Below, in pieces: positions 61,732 to 64,000 of a stretch of DNA of 64,000 nt. Every line of letters starts with the position of its first letter. Position 1 is the first letter of the stretch. The position numbers were made by a program, and so were the translations under genes. The notes beneath the pieces are model-generated. The model did no database searches. It saw nothing but the letters and a program-made list of their open reading frames with translations, and was not told the DNA's origin. The DNA is from BNXB01 sp031548005 (GTDB taxonomy: Bacteria; Bacteroidota; Bacteroidia; Bacteroidales; Azobacteroidaceae), in the NCBI GenBank assembly GCA_031548005.1, contig JAVBRK010000024.1, positions 1 to 64,000 on the forward strand, in the 5' to 3' direction.

Positions 61732-61965
61732 ATGAAAAATTTAAATGTTTATGGCGTTCAAGAATTGGATCGCAACGAAATGGTGATGGTAGAAGGTGGT
61801 GCTGCAGCTAACAACTTCTTCGGAAGTCTTGCTAACTTCTGGGCTGGTATCGGAAGTGCAATCATCCAGATTTTAGTTCCTGCTGTTTCAACTACTATCG
61901 AAGCTGTAGGTGGTTATGTTAACAATTTGATCGCTGACTTCACTGCTTCTATCGGCAAGAAGTAA
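61732..61965 (+). CDS. Double-glycine leader peptide (bacteriocin or signal peptide precursor)
   Basis: 77 residues from ATG 61732; an upstream in-frame TTG at 61699 is rejected. Residues 1-23 form a leader ending in E-G-G; residues 12-23 (LDRNEMVMVEGG) match the LSxxELxxIxGG consensus position by position. The predicted mature peptide has 54 residues, rich in Ala, Gly, Ile, Val and Asn, with no cysteine and a KK end, so an unmodified amphipathic or membrane-active peptide is expected. Codon choice in the core (TTC for Phe, mostly AAC for Asn, GCT/GGT) differs from the leader and neighbours and looks like that of strongly expressed genes. No separate immunity gene was recognised. Confidence 0.85.
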   Translation: MKNLNVYGVQELDRNEMVMVEGGAAANNFFGSLANFWAGIGSAIIQILVPAVSTTIEAVGGYVNNLIADFTASIGKK

Positions 61966-61987
61966 TCAATCATCCAATTGAAAAGAA

Positions 61988-62028
61988 GAACAGCCGGTCG
62001 TTTTATAATTACCGGCTGTTCGCTTTTT
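61988..62028. terminator. Terminator after the peptide gene, shared with convergent gene end
   Basis: GAACAGCCGGT (61988-61998) pairs perfectly with ACCGGCTGTTC (62011-62021), loop of 12 bases, then GCTTTTTT. The right arm includes the last codons and the stop of the convergent methyltransferase gene. Confidence 0.9.
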
Positions 62029-62542
62029 TAAATAGTTCCCAGATTACAATTCCTGCCGCAACGGATACATTGAGGGAATGTTTGGTGCCGAATTGAGGAA
62101 TCTCGATGCAGCCGTGGCATTCAAAAATAACCTCCTGTTGTACTCCATGCACCTCGTTTCCGAGAATAACAGCGTATTTCTTCCCGTTTTCCAATTGAAA
62201 AGTTTCCAATGATGCGCTCTGCTCGGCCTGTTCCACTGCCCACACCTGGTAACCCTCGCTTTTGAGCTTCTTCACAATATCCGATGTATTTTCCGAATAG
62301 CTCCATTCAATTGTATCTTCAGCGCCCAAAGCTGTTTTATGAATTTCGGGATGGGGAGGTGTTGCCGTAATACCGCATAAATAAATGTGTTCGACTAAAA
62401 ATGCATCTGAGGTGCGGAACACTGAACCTACATTGTGCAGACTTCTGACGTTATCTAAGATAATCACCAACGGGGTTTTCGGGGTGGCTTTAAATGCATC
62501 TTTGTTTAACCGGTTCAGTTCGGTGATTCTCAGTTTTCTCAT
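62009..62542 (-). CDS. TrmH/SpoU-family RNA 2'-O-methyltransferase
   Basis: 177 residues, SPOUT fold. Motif 1 LDNVRSLHNVGSVFRTSDAF, motif 2 VILGNEVHGV and motif 3 IPQFGTKHSLNVSVAAGIVIWELF are all present. There is no N-terminal L30-like or extra RNA-binding domain, so it is a minimal form like TrmL/TrmH short proteins; tRNA rather than rRNA is a little more likely. Its final codons overlap the terminator of the peptide locus. Confidence 0.88.
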   Translation of the reverse strand: MRKLRITELNRLNKDAFKATPKTPLVIILDNVRSLHNVGSVFRTSDAFLVEHIYLCGITATPPHPEIHKTALGAEDTIEWSYSENTSDIVKKLKSEGYQVWAVEQAEQSASLETFQLENGKKYAVILGNEVHGVQQEVIFECHGCIEIPQFGTKHSLNVSVAAGIVIWELFKKANSR

Positions 62543-62564
62543 ATGTCGTTTATTTTTGGCGTAT

Positions 62565-62990
62565 TTAGCTTTCTTTGGCTTTGAAAGCCAGGGCGTATAG
62601 TTTCATTTGTTTCAACATGGCCACCAGGCCGTTGGACCGGGTCGGCGAGAGGTGCTCTTTCAATCCGATCTTATCGATGAAATAGAGATCTGAATCGACG
62701 ATTTCCGAAGGGGAATGGCCCGATAACGCCTTGATGAGCAGAGATACGATTCCTTTCACGATCACGGCATCGCTTTCTCCCTGATAGATTATATTCCCGT
62801 TTTCCAGGTCGGCCTGCAACCACACCCGGCTCTGGCATCCCTCTATCAGGTTGTTATTGGTTTTGTATTTCGGATCGAGCGGAGGTAAATCATTCCCCAG
62901 TTCGATGAGTAGGGCGTATTTGTCCATCCAGTCGTCGAAGACTGAGAAATCTTCGATGATTTCGTCCTGTATTTCGTTGATCGTTTTCAT
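62565..62990 (-). CDS. sufE: SufE-family sulfur acceptor for Fe-S assembly
   Basis: 141 residues, full length. Cys52 in NLIEGCQSRVWLQ is the persulfide-carrying residue; IQDEIIEDFSVFDDWMDKYALLIELG and DAVIVKGIVSLLIKALSGHSPSEI complete the fold. It accepts sulfur from SufS and stimulates the SUF Fe-S system in the cytoplasm. It is 22 bases upstream of the SPOUT gene and 26 downstream of the peptidase gene on the same strand. Confidence 0.93.
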   Translation of the reverse strand: MKTINEIQDEIIEDFSVFDDWMDKYALLIELGNDLPPLDPKYKTNNNLIEGCQSRVWLQADLENGNIIYQGESDAVIVKGIVSLLIKALSGHSPSEIVDSDLYFIDKIGLKEHLSPTRSNGLVAMLKQMKLYALAFKAKES

Positions 62991-63016
62991 AGCTTATTTT
63001 GTTTGATACCGAATTC

Positions 63017-64000
63017 TTACTCCTCGTTATAAATGACATACAGTACGGTTTGACCGACTGCCTTCAGTGTTTCCCGGCTCACCTGGTCCATGTTATCCTT
63101 CTGGGTATGCCAGTAGGATCCAAAACCGTGATCGGAGTTGGGTTCGTAGTGAATAATATCGATACAGGGTATCTTGCGCCCCTGGATCACATGCGCGTGG
63201 TCGTCTTCTATCTGACCGATGCCGGCATCCACGAAATACTGTCCGTAACCGATTATTTGCGCTGCTTCCCAGACTTTCCGGATCACATGGGGAGCCGATT
63301 GTTTAGAAAGATGTTCCTTGTAAAAACGGGCGTCCGGTGCACTTACCATATCTAAAAGAATACCGTACCGGGCTGTGTAATTCGGTTTATGAGGATTTTT
63401 AGCCCAAAAATCCGATCCCAAACAATAGCCGCTTGCACTGCCGGCTGTTGTGTCGAAACTCGGAACTCCCCAATCTTCGGCATCGAAGAAAATGATATCT
63501 ATCCCGATTGCCGGTTGCTTTTGTCCGATCTGGCGCGCAATCTCGAGCAGGGCGGCACAAGATCCTGCGCCATCGTTAGCGCCGTCGATGGGGGTGTGGT
63601 AATTCTTCGGATCCGCATCCTGGTCGGAAAAAGGCCGGGTATCCCAATGGGCAAACAAGAGTACTCTGTTCTTATTTTCGGGTTGGAAAGATCCGATAAT
63701 ATTCTTTGCTTTCAACCGAATGCCATTGTAAGTTTCCAGGTCCATATCCTGTTCAAATACCTGAGCTCCGAATTCTTTTAATTTGGCCGACAGGTAGTTG
63801 CCACAAGTTTCATGTGCTTTGGTATTCGGTACCCGGGGACCGAATGCTACCTGGGCTGCTGTATAAGCATAGGCGCTGTCGGCATTGAATTCCGGAATCT
63901 CTATAGCCTTTTTTGCTGCAACGGCTTTCGTCTGCGGTGAACTTCCGTTTTTACCGCAGGCCATAAATACGATGCCTATAACTGTAATAAAGATGAATCT
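63017..64000 (-). CDS. M28-family zinc peptidase / glutaminyl cyclase-like lipoprotein, 5' end outside window
   Basis: At least 328 residues. The frame stays open through the ATG at 63964 to the right edge, and those extra codons read RFIFITVIGIVFMACG, i.e. the hydrophobic part and lipobox of a lipoprotein signal; the true start is therefore beyond 64000. Zinc motifs LLFAHWDTRPFSDQD, IDGANDGAGSCAALLEIARQ, FFDAEDWG and HYEPNSDHGFGSYWHTQKDNM are present. The order and the DWG/FGSYWHT blocks are like bacterial glutaminyl-peptide cyclotransferases of the M28 fold, which form N-terminal pyroglutamate on exported proteins; plain aminopeptidase activity is the alternative. Confidence 0.88.
   Translation of the reverse strand, partial: RFIFITVIGIVFMACGKNGSSPQTKAVAAKKAIEIPEFNADSAYAYTAAQVAFGPRVPNTKAHETCGNYLSAKLKEFGAQVFEQDMDLETYNGIRLKAKNIIGSFQPENKNRVLLFAHWDTRPFSDQDADPKNYHTPIDGANDGAGSCAALLEIARQIGQKQPAIGIDIIFFDAEDWGVPSFDTTAGSASGYCLGSDFWAKNPHKPNYTARYGILLDMVSAPDARFYKEHLSKQSAPHVIRKVWEAAQIIGYGQYFVDAGIGQIEDDHAHVIQGRKIPCIDIIHYEPNSDHGFGSYWHTQKDNMDQVSRETLKAVGQTVLYVIYNEE

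Noticed and set aside
1..64000. Mobile element, prophage or tRNA-linked island boundaries around the 22-57 kb run
   Set aside because: No integrase, transposase, tRNA gene or flanking direct repeat was found at either end, so transfer cannot be supported from this window.

Overview
The window reads as chromosome of an anaerobic-type member of the Bacteroidota, order Bacteroidales. The signs are two SusC/SusD pairs, many lipoproteins of polysaccharide utilisation type, a type IX secretion (T9SS) C-terminal sorting domain, no Shine-Dalgarno-like starts, and repeated promoter -7 elements of the Bacteroides form TAnnTTTG, several with a TTTG about 19-20 bp upstream. I cannot place it to genus from sequence alone. 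No rRNA, tRNA, CRISPR array, transposase or integrase was seen. No gene-free stretch exceeds 300 bases; the longest (about 297 bases, before 14130) is described under its own entries.

Layout. 1-21.9 kb is mostly housekeeping: a truncated T9SS-exported repeat protein, a GH92 alpha-mannosidase, argB, a flavin-binding oxidase-like protein, an rRNA methyltransferase, purD, a membrane protein, mnmD, cysS, an XRE regulator divergent from a small unknown protein, an M20 dipeptidase, two conserved small proteins, an OmpA-like lipoprotein, proS, and an imelysin / di-haem oxidoreductase / porin cluster that looks like a metal-handling unit.

22.0-56.8 kb is an unbroken 34.8 kb run of 25 minus-strand genes with gaps never above about 90 bases. 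From its upstream end (56.8 kb) it contains: (i) a four-gene cassette of two exported Gfo/Idh/MocA oxidoreductases, a DUF1080 lipoprotein and a sugar isomerase lipoprotein, with a divergent AraC regulator, matching the gene content of the 3-keto-glycoside pathway (BT2156-BT2160 type); (ii) a corrinoid methyl-transfer cassette (two UroD-family methyltransferases, a B12-binding protein and a MetH-activation-like protein); (iii) a PUL with SusC, SusD, a LamG surface lipoprotein, a strong hairpin, then GH144, two GH3 and a GH43-like enzyme, best read as a beta-1,2-glucan locus; (iv) an MFS transporter, a ROK kinase, a NagB-like deaminase and an MttB-family (non-pyrrolysine) methyltransferase; (v) a secreted phosphodiesterase-like protein, a second Gfo/Idh plus DUF1080 pair and a second SusC/SusD pair. 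The combination of a glycan PUL with corrinoid demethylation genes is the most unusual thing in the window.

57.8-62.0 kb is a compact peptide-export locus: HlyD-type adaptor, C39-peptidase ABC exporter, a small HTH protein and a 77-residue double-glycine peptide with its own -7 element and terminator. 62.0-64.0 kb returns to housekeeping: a SpoU/TrmH rRNA/tRNA methyltransferase, SufE and a truncated M28 zinc peptidase / glutaminyl cyclase-like lipoprotein running off the right edge.
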